DNA from: Shinisaurus crocodilurus
Taxonomy: Eukaryota > Chordata > Lepidosauria > Squamata > Shinisauridae
Assembly (NCBI GenBank): GCA_021292165.1
Contig: CM037877.1
Span: 85,281,691-85,345,690 of the forward strand
Direction: 5' to 3'
DNA: 64,000 nt
The position numbers and the translations under genes are program-made. Each line of letters opens with the position of its first letter. The first letter of the stretch is position 1. This document shows, piece after piece, positions 1 to 10,451 of the stretch. Below the pieces are notes generated by a model that did no database searches, was not told the DNA's origin, and was given only the letters and a program-made list of their open reading frames with translations.

Positions 1-819
1 AAATAGCGAAAGATACTGTAAGCAGTGGAGAAAGTCTGACAACAGTCAAGTTGGGTAAGATACATTCATAAGAAGAAGCCAGAAAGAGCAAAGGAGGCTA
101 GATGAATTAGTGTCCTCATTCTGTTTAAGGACTTCATCTTACAAGGCACACATTTACAATTCTCATTGATTTGAGTAGGAGTGGCCTCCTTTACAGGACT
201 ATGAGATTAGGTGATGATATGATACTAGGACTTAAGTGAGACTTAAGCAGATCAGAGAACTTGTTCTCCTTAGCCAGAGGGCTGAACTGCATTATTTCTT
301 TCTGTAAGCTTTTGGCAAGCTTTTCTTTAGAATCCCACATTCAGAACGTCTCAGCTGGTTCCTAAAGCTGTACAGGAATGGCAAGAACACAGAATAAAAA
401 GGATACCGTATGTAAACTGAGGTGCGTGGTTATGGAGAATATGAGATACAAACACAGTCTGTCCAAACACATGTCATTACTGGCATGTGCAAGTATGCAA
501 TACAGGTTTAGACATATACAGAATTCAAATTACGTTGTGAGTTCAGCCACACCTGCACATCCTGTGGCCATTCACACTTTCATGTCTATTGTGTTTATGG
601 AATTATGGAGTGCTCTTTTTGCTGGGTGATGCCTTGTTCAGGATGTATTCTTTATGCGCTCCTTTATGAAAGTTTTTAGACTCTTGACAGCAAATACCCT
701 GTTCTATACATTATACAAAGCAAAACTGGATTTGCCATGATTTGCCAACCCTGACTGCCTGATGAATGTAAGTGTATGATACATGTTGAGGGTTCCATTC
801 CCTCTAAACACTAGGTCAC
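1..819. other. Unassigned non-coding sequence
   Basis: No splice-flanked open frame, RNA gene or recognisable transposon was found here. Short open frames lack codon structure or a known motif. It is probably intergenic sequence with old, unrecognisable repeats. Confidence 0.5.
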
Positions 820-876
820 AAGTGGGGAACCTCTATAAGCCTGAGGGCTGAATTCAATATTGGAGAAGCTCTCAGG

Positions 877-1036
877 CAGGGCCGGTGCTACCATTAGGCC
901 AACTAGGCAGCTGCCTAGGGCGCAGGGCTAAAGGGGGCGCCAGAAACACCTTGAAAAAAAAATACAGTGCACTCAAGTGGGAAGGGGGGCGCTAAATATC
1001 TGATCTTGCCTAGGGCACCAAACTGCCTTGCACCTG
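877..1036. mobile_element. hAT-type MITE, family A (160 bp)
   Basis: It begins CAGGGCCGGTGCTACC and ends in GCACCTG. It is flanked by a perfect 8-bp direct repeat CTCTCAGG (869-876 and 1037-1044), the usual hAT target duplication length. Related copies lie at 9864-10451 and 26449-26610, all sharing the CTAGGCAGCTGCCTAGGGCG type of subterminal sequence. It has no coding capacity. Confidence 0.85.
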
Positions 1037-1122
1037 CTCTCAGGAACCACATTCCAGTGGTAGGTAGAGCCCAAGGCAAAGGGGCTGGAGCCAAAAATAC
1101 AAAAAAATGCCAGTATATTATA

Positions 1123-2595
1123 CAGTGCCTTGCAGAAGTATTCACACACACACCCCTTTGACTTTTCCACATTTTGTTGTGTTACAACCTGGAACTGAAA
1201 TGGATTTAATTGGAATTGCTACCACTTGATGTACACAAGATACTCACCACGGTGAAGGTGCGAAATATTTTTATTGTGGCACAAAAGTTAACAAAAACAA
1301 ACTGGCACTTGTTGCTTGCATAAGTATTCACACACACACAACCCCCAGTCAATACTTGGTAGAAGCACCTTTGGCAGCAATTACAGCAGCGAGTCTTCTT
1401 GGGTATTTTTATTTTTATTTATTATATTTATACCCCACCTTTTTTCCTGCTTTTTCCTGGTTCTTGCTTTTAAACCACTCCAGTGTTACTTGGGCTGTGT
1501 GTTTAGGGTCATTGTCCTGCTGGAAGGTGAACCTCTGCCCCAATCCCAGGTCCCTTGCAGACTGAAACTTGTTTTCCCCTAGAATTGCTCTGTATTTGGC
1601 TCCATCCATCTTGCCCTCCATCCCGACCAGTTTCCCAGTCCCTACCAAGGAAAAGCATCCCCACCCCAAGATGCTGCCACCACCATGCTTCACCCTGGGG
1701 ATGGTGTTTTCAGGGCAATGAGCACTGTTGGCTTTGCATCACACAGAGTGTTTTTGGCAAGACCAAAAAATTCCATTTTGGTCTCATCAGACCAGAGAAC
1801 CTTTTTGCATATGTTTGCTGTTTCTCCCACATGCCTTTTGCAAATGCCAAACGGATTTTGATATGGGTTTGTTTCAGCAATGGCTATCTTCTTGCCAGTC
1901 TTCCATAAAGCCCAGCTGTATGGTTATAGTTGTTCCATGGACGGTTTCTCCCATCTCAGCTGCGGATCTTGGCCTCTTGGTTGCTTCTCTGACTAATGCC
2001 CTCCTTACCCAGTCACAGTTTTGGTGGACAGCCTTCTCTAGGCAGTTGAGCCATATTCTTTCCATTTTGTAATCATGGGTTTAATGGTGCTCTGGGGGAT
2101 GTTCGTAGTTTGGGATATTTTTTTATAAGCCAACCCTGATTGGTGCTTCTACACAACTTTATCCCAGAGTTGTTTTGATAGCTCCTTGGTCTTCATGATG
2201 CTATTTGTTCAGATATGCTCTCCAACAAACTCTGGTGCCTTCCAGAAATAGGTGTATTTAATTTGAGGTCACGTGGCACTGCAATTGCACAGAGGTGGAC
2301 TCCATTCAACTACTTACAGTACGTGACTTCTGGAGGCAGTGGGTTGCACCAGAGCTTATTTAGGCATGTCACAGCACAGGGGGTGAATACTTATGCAATC
2401 AACAAGTGCCAGTTTGTTTTTGTTTACTTAACTTTTGTGCCACAATAAAAAAAATATTTTGCACCTTCACAGTGTGGAGTATCCTGTGTATATCAAGTGG
2501 TAACAATGCCAATTAAATCCATTTCAATTGCAGCTTGTAACACAGCGAAAAGTGGAAAAGTCAAAGGGGTGTGCGAATACTTCTGCAAGGCACTG
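1123..2595 (-). mobile_element. Degenerate Tc1-like DNA transposon
   Basis: Inverted repeats of roughly 215 bp (about 1123-1338 and 2379-2595) start with CAGTGCCTTGCAGAAGTATT and are flanked by TA dinucleotides, the Tc1/mariner target. The transposase lies on the - strand. A fragment at 1415-1693 retains the QQDNDPKHTA segment of the DDE catalytic core, and 1874-2065 looks like part of the N-terminal DNA-binding region. Frameshifts and an internal deletion carrying a SINE tail at about 1406-1455 make it inactive. Confidence 0.88.
1406..1455 (-). repeat. SINE tail fragment inside the Tc1-like element
   Basis: The run TTTATTTATTATATTTATAC followed by CCCACCTTTTTTCCTG is the antisense tail of the tRNA-derived SINE present in full elsewhere (for example 39021-39264). 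Only the 3' tail is present, at a place where Tc1 sequence is missing. Confidence 0.65.
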
Positions 2596-2603
2596 TAGCT
2601 TAA

Positions 2604-2720
2604 GGGCGCCATCCTATGCATGTTTAGACAGACAAAACTCCTACAAAACTCCATGGCTGGCCCTGGAATGCTGGGAGCTGTAAGACTTTTGTCTGTCTAA
2701 ATATGCATAGGATTGTGCCA
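2604..2720. mobile_element. Harbinger-like palindromic MITE, family H1 (117 bp)
   Basis: Terminal inverted repeats (GGGCGCCATCCTATGCATG against the complement of GCATAGGATTGTGCC) are flanked by TAA on both sides (2601-2603 and 2721-2723). A 3-bp TWA duplication is typical of PIF/Harbinger. Copies at 30045-30144 and 44515-44637 show the same TAA flanks. It sits only a few bases from the end of the Tc1 element, both inside the older repeat. Confidence 0.75.
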
Positions 2721-2902
2721 TAAAGCTCTTCCTGCCAGAAACTAAGCCTTAGGAGAGGCATTTCAATTCTTTAGGAGGGGGGGGGACTGCACAAATCCAA
2801 AAAGCCACCAATCGTGGTTGGGGGGGAGGGGAGGAGCCAGACAAATCCTGGCAGGCCAGAATGGAACCCCCCCCCCCCCCGGGCCTGAGGCTCCCACCCC
2901 TA

Positions 2903-3580
2903 CACTAAGTAATACTATACAGTTTGGCTTCAGTTTACTTTTTTACCCAGCATGCCATCTAAAATTCATCTTCAGCTTTGCTAATATAAAGACTGCAGCA
3001 TTTCTCCTTTCTTCTGCTCTCTGCCTACCCAGGAACCCGTGTCTTTCATGGAAGGCAAGAGACAGGTTTGAGTTACAGCAGGCCTTTATGTTTTCAGCAA
3101 TTACTTCTTTGTCCCCAAATGCTAGGTGTAATCTGATACCTGCAGCACCTACCAGAGGTTAATTCATCCTGTCTGCAATTTCCATTTTGAAATTTGAGTC
3201 TAATCTGCAAATCTCATAGGCACAATTTTTTTGGGCCTAATTTTTTTTAGGCACAATTTTGTGCCTATTTTATTTTATTTTTTTACTTTACTTTACTGTT
3301 TCTTTCCCCACCTCCATCTTTTTGTGCCACAGCCAAACTGGTGAAGAATTCTGGAGAACTCAAAAGCTTGCGCACTCTTCTTGGCAGTTTTTTGTTCCTC
3401 CAAATAAAAGTATTGCCCAGTTGTGGATTTTGCGTTTCCTCCCCTTTTCTTAGACCAGCATGGCAATCTTTGTTTTTAAAGTATGATACAGGTGTCTGCA
3501 AATACATTTGGCAATTCCCATTTAATATTTTCAGGTTTGCTCATGAAATATCTTAAGTGTTCATCTGAAAACAAAATGGA
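2903..3580. other. Non-coding stretch with a weak repeat at about 3335-3480
   Basis: No gene was seen. The part around 3335-3480 (TCAAAAGCTTGCGCACTC, then CCAAATAAAAGTATTGCCCA) resembles the repeats near 6806, 28165 and 35766 and is probably an old MITE fragment. Confidence 0.4.
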
Positions 3581-3815
3581 GAGCCAGTGTGGCATAGTGG
3601 TGGGAGTGTTGGACTGGGACTCGGGAGATCCAGGTTCTAGTCCTCACTTGGCCATGAAGCTCATTGGGTGACTTTGGGCCAGGCACTGACTCTCAGTCTA
3701 ACCTACCTCACAGGGTTGTTGTGAGGATAAAAGGAGAGGAGGAGGACCATGTGAGTTGCCTTGGGTTCCTTGGAAGAGGAAAAAAGATGGGATATAAATG
3801 TAATAATAAATAAAA
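3581..3815 (+). repeat. tRNA-derived squamate SINE, full length
   Basis: The 5' part carries Pol III promoter boxes of tRNA type: TGGCATAGTGG (A-box region) and GGTTCTAGTCC (B-box). A body containing CTCACAGGGTTGTTGTGAGG follows, then a tail GATATAAATGTAATAATAAA. Six more near full-length or long copies occur in antisense at 18930, 23977, 24912, 26641, 39021 and 52442. It resembles the Sauria-SINE class mobilised by a LINE tail; the exact family name is not certain from sequence alone. Confidence 0.85.
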
Positions 3816-4595
3816 TGATATGTGAAGAGGCCCAGAAAGAATAGTTTGCTCAACCAACCAATAGTGGTTGCTAATCCATGTACTTGAAGCAGAAAAATCT
3901 CTGTCACTGCCCCTTATATGTTAAATGTATTTTCCTACACACACATGATCTCCATGGAGGATAAAAGTAGCATATGAAGCAGCCCTTAGTAGAAGAATGT
4001 GAGCAGTGAATGGATACCTTGGCTTACTCTCACACTGTGCTGGTGGAGAACTGAAATTAAAGAAGAAACCATAGTGCAGGCACACCCTTTCCCCCTGGCT
4101 TTGCAGATAAGCCATGCAGACAGCTATCTGTTCTATGCCAACCCTTTCAGCTCAATGGGGCTTGCATGGGAGGATCCCAGTGAAGTGTGTCTGTTATCTT
4201 AACCTGTTTTGCTTTCCACAAACAATGCTATTTGCCTGCAAGTAGGACAAATTCACATGTACGAATGGCGGTTGGCAGCTAAGGAGGTAGGATTGGGTAT
4301 CTATACTGCAAGGTCACATTGCACCGAACATTAAATGCAATAGTGAGAAACTATTATCAGATTGTGATTGTCCCACAATCAGTTTTTGATACTTATAATG
4401 GTTGTAATTAATTTGGCCTGCTTCTTGGAATCTAATTTACATCCAAAGTGATAATAAATGGATGCTGCTTTGAAATCTGTTTAAAACTGGAATATCTTTG
4501 ATTCTGTTTGTCCGTTACTTTTTAACACAGCCAATAAGAGTTGCTGATTTTATTCTAGTTTGACACATTCCATCTTAGCCCTTCATGTTAGCAAT
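3816..4595. other. Unassigned non-coding sequence
   Basis: Open frames are short and unsupported, and no repeat signature was recognised. Confidence 0.5.
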
Positions 4596-4693
4596 GGTAT
4601 TTATGTATTTATTTAATTTATGAATCGCCCATCTGGCCAGACATCCAGCCACTCTGAGCAATGTACAATCCAATAAAATACAGGGGGGGGGGA

Positions 4694-4724
<31 letters not shown>

Positions 4725-4905
4725 AAAACAATGAAAAACAGTACAAAACTTAAAAATCCTAACCCACCCCATATTCCCGCCTGAAAAGCCACGTTTTTAA
4801 TGCATGGCGGAAGCTAATCAAGGAAGGGGCATGGCGGAGGTCACTGGGGAGAGAGTTCCATAAATTGGGGGCTGCCCAATGGTAGGCAAGAATCTGAAAT
4901 TATTT
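4596..4905 (-). mobile_element. L2-group LINE 3' end, antisense
   Basis: Reading on the - strand, the sequence matches the 3' end of the L2 copies at 31575-32630 and 51664-52440: the region encoding the LKTWLF-type C-terminus, a short 3' UTR and the tail with GGGCGATTCATAAAT. A (CA)n microsatellite at about 4693-4720 interrupts it. It is heavily 5'-truncated. Confidence 0.8.
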
Positions 4906-5407
4906 ATTTTTCTTCAGGCAGCCTAATCAAATTATGGCCTAGTCTGGTTACTCAGTTGGAAAAATAGATCTACTATATGCTTCCTTGCCCACAAATATGC
5001 TCAGTTATTAAAATAAAATAGCTGTGTTCTCTCTGGTAAATCCATTGCCTGTTGTCATCACTGTATTTCTTTGCAGTAGTATTTCAAGTTCAAACAGTAC
5101 AAAACTTGCATTTGAGTTACCCATTCTGTATTCCAATTCATCTTAAAATGAAGCCACCTTGGACTGGTTCCTGGATCTGCTTTCTGCAGATGTACAGGGC
5201 TCCACTAATGGAAGGTTCCTTCACCCGAATTTTGGGGGTCTCCCTTCCCTGCTGCACCACAGCTCATCCCATTCATCAGGGTCCCCCAGCCCTCTGTGTA
5301 GTATTTTCAGGGGGCTGGAGGGGCTGCCCTAGGAGGGAGGGGCCCAGGAAATCCACTTCTGCCAGCCCAGTTGCACGCACCTAAATCTGGATCCGACCCT
5401 CCTATCT

Positions 5408-5542
5408 CAGTGTTCTCCAACCTTGGGTCCCCAGATGTTTTTGGCCTACAACTCCCAGCATGCCCCAGCCAGCTATGCTGGCTGGGGCATGCTGGGAGTT
5501 GTAGGCCAAAAACATCTGGGGACCCAAGGTTGGAGAACACTG
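5408..5542. mobile_element. Perfect fold-back MITE (66-bp arms, 3-nt loop)
   Basis: The left arm starting CAGTGTTCTCCAACCTTGGG and the right arm ending GGTTGGAGAACACTG are exact reverse complements over 66 bases with only TAT between them. Flanking octamers TCCTATCT and CTCTATCT match at 6 of 8 positions, compatible with a hAT target duplication. The lack of mismatches points to a young copy or to gene conversion between the arms. Confidence 0.85.
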
Positions 5543-5912
5543 CTCTATCTGCACAGGACAGCACTGAATCTCTCCCACGTGTTTGGAATCTTCTTAATAC
5601 AGCTCACTGCCAAGCCATTTCCTTTTCAATCAACCCTTCTGCTTTCCAGACATGCCATTGTGCTCTTCAGGGCTCCACTTCTCATAATAATCAACTATTA
5701 TCGACAGTAACTGTTGCAGAATTTGCTTTACACATCTACAGAACTATATACAGAGACAGCACTAACAAAGAGTTCTAAAAATATATATTCTAGCATGTGC
5801 AGGTGATGGCAGCACCCAGTGGCATTAGCTAGCATGACCAGCCTAGCAGCCAGTGTGAGACAAGTGGAGCAGGTATATCTTGCGGTGCTGTGTGTCATAG
5901 TGTGCGTCATCT

Positions 5913-6077
5913 TTCATAGATCATAGAGTTGGAAGGAGCCTACAAGGCTATCGAGTCCAACCCCCTGCTCAATGCAGGAAACTAGAGGAGGGGTCTCCCA
6001 TCCAAGTAATAACTAGGCCTGACCCTGCTTAGCTTTCCACACTCAGACAAGCTGAGCCAGCGTAAGCCACAGGCCTG
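5913..6077 (-). repeat. 5S rRNA-derived SINE with CR1-like tail (subfamily A)
   Basis: On the - strand the body reads GGAAAGCTAAGCAGGGTCAG, then a segment ending TTATTACTTGGATGGGAGAC, matching the 5S rRNA internal control region. It continues into a CR1-like tail (GGGGGTTGGACTCGATAGCC) and ends in ATCTATGAA-type repeats. Same family as 8363, 23118, 39749 and 57881. Confidence 0.88.
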
Positions 6078-6127
6078 TATGCTTACTAATATATCAGATG
6101 CATAACATACATGGCTAGCTGTTGACT

Positions 6128-6216
6128 AGAACATTGTATTGTGTTTTGGGAATTGTTGTGAACCACCGAGAGAGCTCCGGCTGTTGGGAGGTATGTAAAT
6201 GAAATAAATAAATAAT
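6128..6216 (+). repeat. LINE 3' end (CR1/L2 group)
   Basis: The sequence TGTGAACCACCGAGAGAGCT, then a GGAGGTATGTAAATGAAATA tail, parallels the better copy at 31255-31372 (GTAAACCGCCCAGAGAGAGC). It is a short, 5'-truncated retrotransposon end. Confidence 0.6.
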
Positions 6217-6805
6217 AACAACAACATATTTTGGGACGATGTTAATTTATCTCTCCCCAGCCCAATAGCCAGGTTGTGCCAGTCTCCTTTTATGTCTTTG
6301 AGTTACACACGTGCTGGGGTCTGCACCACACAGTTGGCAATGTTGGTTCCACTGTCTTGTACCAGTGTCCACCTGCCATGATGCGCTGGTCTGATGCAGC
6401 GATGCCAGGGCCATCGTACCCATTCTAAATGCTTGTGTGCTGGACCAGTGAATCTTGGGCAATAATTGCAGAGTAATTAAGAAATAAAGGCATTCTATAG
6501 GTTGTTCAAAGCCAGGTTCTAAAATTACTCTGGCGGCAGTCCTACTGGGTGCAAGCCGCAATGGACTCAGCAGGATTTACTTCTGAATAAATATGCACAG
6601 GATTGGGATTATTAGAAGTATAAACTTCTAATGGGTTTTCCCACCCATACTCTCATGCCCACACACACCTGGAAATTAAAGAGGTTTATAAGTACTTGCT
6701 TGGCAAAGCAAAACCCTCTACAGAGTCCTTTCTAGTCTTCTGCCTCTGATAACAGAACATGGATTTCATTTCCTGGGACGGAGGCTGTTCTCTAATCGTG
6801 ATCCA
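6217..6805. other. Non-coding; possible TTA-type MITE fragment at 6533-6612
   Basis: No gene was seen. The segment TTTACTTCTGAATAAATATG then CACAGGATTGGGATT resembles the right half of the TTA-flanked MITE at 50958-51054. Confidence 0.45.
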
Positions 6806-7030
6806 TATAGTGTAATATCTTTATTAGGCCAACTCAAAGATCACAAAAAATGTGCAAGCTTTTGAAATATCCAGATCCCTTCATCAGGCAAGATGTTACA
6901 AAAGCAAGGGGGGGGGGATGGAGGGAAAGGCTGACCAGATGTTGTAGTCAGGATGTCTGCATGGTCAGAGTCTTAAGATGATATCCTACGGAGGAGGAGT
7001 TGCAGACATTCAGACTGGGCTCTGCCAGGT
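6806..7030. repeat. Interspersed repeat, family R1
   Basis: The sequence TAGTGTAATATCTTTATTAG, AAAATGTGCAAGCTTTTGAA and GTTGCAGACATTCAGACTGG recurs at 28165-28560 and partly at 29370-29480. Its edges read as inverted TATTAGTG, suggesting a non-autonomous DNA element. The superfamily is unknown. Confidence 0.55.
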
Positions 7031-7959
7031 GATTTCAGGTTTCAGTGCCCCTAGGATCACTGGGATCAAGAAAGTACCAGACAATAGTTGATCCTCCACT
7101 TTTGAAATATAAAATCCAGCCGTTAACTCAAAACTGTCTCCATCCAGCGTTAACCAAACAGGTTGCTTGGTTGGTGGGAAACAGAAACTGATATCAACTA
7201 GGCAGTATTTATACTAACAAAGCTGGAGATAAGTTTAGATGCTGTGCTAGGCAACAAAAAAAAGTGTCAATAGAAGTCATACTGGGTAGTTTAACCTAGC
7301 AGTTGGAGGGGATGACCCCTCAGAGAGTAGAGTCTAAATCACAGGAGATCACCATGGCAGACTAAATTCTGTGCCCACCAATCACATGGCTACTGCTGAA
7401 AAAAGCAACCCACACCCATTTCCCCCATTTCCCCCCTTAATGTTCAAAAAGGGAAATGCATGACGATGCCATCACCAATTTGTGCAGTTCTGCACCCCAG
7501 CTCTGCAGTAGTGGTGGCATGAAAACACATGATGTAATGATGGTACATATATGTTGGGATCCCCAACATGGTGCCCATGAGCACCACTGTGCCCATGGAC
7601 ACCTTCCTTGGTGCCCACCTGCCCCATATTTGTTTTTTGTAAAAAGCTTTAAGAATTAAAAAAAAAAAATCTGGGAGGCCCATGCCTGGAGGCATTACTA
7701 AGAAAATTAAAATGGTGCATGGCTGCAGCCCAGCATTTGAAGCATGCCCAGCTGCCCCCCCCCAAAAAGTAGGCTTGGGGTGATGGGGAGCAGCCTGGAG
7801 GGCTAAGGGGGTGTGTGTGACAGGGAGTGAGGATGGTGTTTTGCCTGTGCTCTGTGCAGGGCCTTTTTTTTGTTTTGGTGCAGGGTTTACATGTTGGTTT
7901 TGGTGTACTGTGTGTTTTGAAAGGTTGTGTGTGTTGTGCCTGGTATTTTTGTTTTTGGT
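7031..7959. other. Non-coding; weak antisense match to hAT family C near 7550-7620
   Basis: No gene was seen. GGATCCCCAACATGGTGCCC and GGTGCCCACCTGCCC near 7557-7625 resemble the termini of the element at 54438-54858, so this is probably a decayed partial copy. Confidence 0.4.
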
Positions 7960-8260
7960 GTGTGTGCATTTCTCTGAACATCACCAGTTTCGTCTTCTGT
8001 GAAATGGGTATTTTCTTATGCTTTTTATTTATTTATTTAAGACCCCACCTCTGCCTTGTACTCTTGGCCAAGTTACTTGTCTCTGAGCCTCAACAGTTTG
8101 CCTTCTGTGAAATGGATGTTGGAGCAGACAACTATGGCTTCGGAAGAGTGATTTTGTGATTTGGAGCTCAGACCCCACCTTGCCTTGTACTTAGGGTCTT
8201 GGGCAAGTTACATTTCCTTTAGCCTCACCAGTTTTCCTTTGGAAAATGGGTGTTTTTGAA
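7960..8260 (+). repeat. MIR-like SINE segments, apparently repeated
   Basis: Two or three consecutive segments of the type TTGGGCAAGTTACATTTCCT, then CCTCACCAGTTTTCCTTTGG plus AAATGGGTG, match the core/3' pattern of MIR-type SINEs. They may be a local duplication or separate insertions. Confidence 0.5.
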
Positions 8261-8362
8261 AGACGCTGCCATTACCTGGATGTGAGAGAGATTAAACAAC
8301 CTGAAATCAGGAGCTCCAGGTTAAGCAGGGTGGCCAAACACACTCTGCAGCTAGCATACATA

Positions 8363-8527
8363 TGCCTTACGCTGGCTCAGCTTGTCTGAGTGTGGAAAGC
8401 TAAGCAGGGTCAAGCCTGGTTATTACTTGGATGGGAGACCCCTCCTCTAGTTTCCTGCATTGAGCAGGGGGGTTGGACTCGATAGCCTTGTATGCTCCTT
8501 CCAACTCTATGAACTATGAAACTATGA
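8363..8527 (+). repeat. 5S rRNA-derived SINE with CR1-like tail (subfamily A)
   Basis: The head GCCTTACGCTGGCTCAGC is followed by GGAAAGCTAAGCAGGGTCAA and ACTTGGATGGGAGACC (5S-like), then the CR1-type tail and short ATGAACTATGAAACTATGA repeats. Close to full length. Confidence 0.88.
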
Positions 8528-8750
8528 CCACCATGGTAGTCAGATTGTGAATGGGGAAACCCCCCAAACACAGTCATTTTGTCAGAGCACCTATGATACT
8601 CTCTCAAACTTCCAAATGCGCCCATCAACCCCAAAGGTTGGGGATGCTGCATTAACATGTTTCCCCTATGAAACATAATGAGCTGAGTAGGGGGAACTTG
8701 ACATGGGATTACTGTTTTGGCTGAGAACCCCATGATCCACTTCACATATA

Positions 8751-9000
8751 CAGTCATGCCTTGGATTGAGCGCATAATTCGTTCCAAAAACGTGCTTGTA
8801 ATCCAAAACACTCTTATATCAAAACGAGATCCCCCCCCCAAAAAAATTGTACAGAGATTTTTAATTTAAGCCGTACTACAGTACTTGTATTGCAAGACGT
8901 CGCTTGTACATCAAGTCAAAAAAAATAATAAATATTTTAAAAATTGCTTGTCTTGCAAAATGCTCTCAAACCAAGTTACTTGCAATCCAAGGTATTACTG
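8751..9000. mobile_element. Tc1/mariner-pogo (Tigger-like) MITE, 250 bp
   Basis: The ends CAGTCATGCCTTGGATTG and CCAAGGTATTACTG are imperfect inverted repeats bounded by TA (8749-8750 and 9001-9002). The interior is AT-rich and non-coding. A second copy in opposite orientation is at 24930-25181. A stray right end (ACAAGGTATTACTGTA) recurs at about 9066-9082. Confidence 0.8.
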
Positions 9001-9002
9001 TA

Positions 9003-9643
9003 ATTCCACCCTGTATACTAGAGAAGGAAAAAGAAAGTATGTGTGTGAGTAATACATTTCAGCGTACAAGGTATTACTGTAGTAGATTGGTTTTTGTAGC
9101 TTTTTCCAAGACTGCAATCTTCAAACCACTGCAGCTAATATACTTGCATTTAAAACGTATTAACTGCCTTGTGGGATTCATTGAGCTGTATTAAATGCAA
9201 GCCTGCTGTCCAAGTGGTCTGTGGGTGGCACTCTGCAGTAAACTGCAGACATGGCTTGCAGAACCTGAAACACATAAAAGATTGCCAAGCACTTCTTGAT
9301 GCTTACCAATACAAAGGGAATTGTGGATACTGTAATTAGCATCGGTTCCCCAGGCATGACTAAGCCTTGCTAATAGGATATTGCAATGCTCCACCATAAG
9401 CCAGAATGAGCAATTACATATAGAACATCAACATGAGTACATTCTGAGGCTCTTTACAGTCAACAAAGCCTGCTAAGCAATTAATAGGGCCCTGCCTGCA
9501 AAAGGCCTACAATTAAAAGGCAGACAAAGCAATAGGAAAGCAAAAACAAAAAAGCAAGACTAAATCTTGGTGAATCACAAGATGCACATTTCCTAGCATG
9601 GATGGAAGTTTATGCAAGAAGAAAGGAAAAGTGATTGGCATCA

Positions 9644-9691
<48 letters not shown>

Positions 9692-9855
9692 CTCGGATGG
9701 AACAGGTAGAACTTCGTTCAACTAAATTACAGAGTGTATAGTACGCATAAGGGATAGGTAGAGTTTAGGCTTGCAGGATCTATTTGGTTTTTCACTTGAA
9801 ATCTGAGGTCCACCAATCAGAGCCAGGTGCAAAGCAGTGCCTCAGGTAGGGTAGC
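9003..9855. other. Non-coding; (CT)n microsatellite at about 9649-9687
   Basis: No gene was recognised. A long pure CT run is present; the remainder is unassigned. Confidence 0.6.
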
Positions 9856-9863
9856 CATGTGTT

Positions 9864-10451
9864 CAGGACCGGTGCAGGGCTGTTTGGCGCCCTAGGCCAA
9901 ATTATATTTAGCGCCCCCCCTCTCGTGCCATGGGGGGGCTCCGGAGCTCTGTAAACCCCCCCGCGCCGCCGCCGCCGCCACCGCCCACCGCCCCACCCCC
10001 CACCAGGCCGCCCGCCCCCACCAACACCTACCCCCCCCCCACCCCCCCCCGCTGCTGGCTGCTGCTGCTGCTGCTGCCGCGCGCCTCCTCCTCCGACGCT
10101 GAGGGCACCCGCCGGCCCGCGCTTTTTTTTTTTGCCGGGGAACCAGGCAACAGGCTGTTTAAGCCCTGTTGCCCTGGTTCCTCCCGCCAAAACACACGCC
10201 GGCGGGGGCCTCCCGGAAACGAACGCGAAGGTAGGTAGGTGGCGGGCGGTGGGGGGGGGTCGCGCGGGGGGGAGGTGTAGCATTCGGTGCGCATGGCGCG
10301 GCAAGCTGCAGGCCTGGGTAGGGCGTGCAGAGGCGGCAGGCGGGGCAGGAGCGCGGCGGCGGCGAGGAAGGAGCGCAGCGTTTCTGCGCCCTCTTTCCGC
10401 CACGCGCCCTAGGCAGCCACCTGGGTCTGCCTAGCGGTAGCGCCGGCCCTG
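9864..10451. mobile_element. hAT-type non-autonomous element, family A, with GC-rich interior (588 bp)
   Basis: The left end is CAGGACCGGTGCAGGGC and the right end GGTAGCGCCGGCCCTG. The element is flanked by a perfect 8-bp duplication CATGTGTT (9856-9863 and 10452-10459). The ends match the 160-bp copy at 877-1036, but the middle holds several hundred bases of CpG- and CNG-rich DNA with C tracts, unlike its AT-rich surroundings. Long open frames on both strands are low-complexity Pro/Gly/Arg/Ala translations, not genes. Confidence 0.88.

Larger units (their letters stand above)
820..2902 (+). repeat. Old hAT-like interspersed repeat, split by three later insertions
   Basis: The edges (GTGGGGAACCTC at the left, CTCCCACCCC at the right) and the scattered internal pieces match two other copies in the window, at 17507-18231 and 36105-36405. 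Removing the insertions at 877-1036, 1123-2595 and 2604-2720, with one copy of each target duplication, rebuilds a continuous repeat that aligns with those copies. The hAT assignment rests only on the CAGGGGTG-like ends seen in the better copy; no 8-bp duplication was confirmed here. Confidence 0.6.

Noticed and set aside
1415..1693. Active Tc1 transposase gene
   Set aside because: Only part of the catalytic core is readable; the rest is frame-shifted or deleted.
5307..5778. Overlapping frames on both strands around the palindrome
   Set aside because: They mirror each other because of the inverted repeat and contain no conserved domain.
8363..8527. A functional 5S rRNA gene
   Set aside because: Only the internal control region matches; the 5S 5' part is diverged and the 3' part is replaced by a CR1-type tail. 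Eight dispersed copies fit a SINE.
9792..10403. 203-codon open frame on the - strand, and GC-rich frames at 9930-10434
   Set aside because: The translation is low-complexity Pro/Gly/Arg/Ala from a CpG-rich transposon interior with no domain or splice context.
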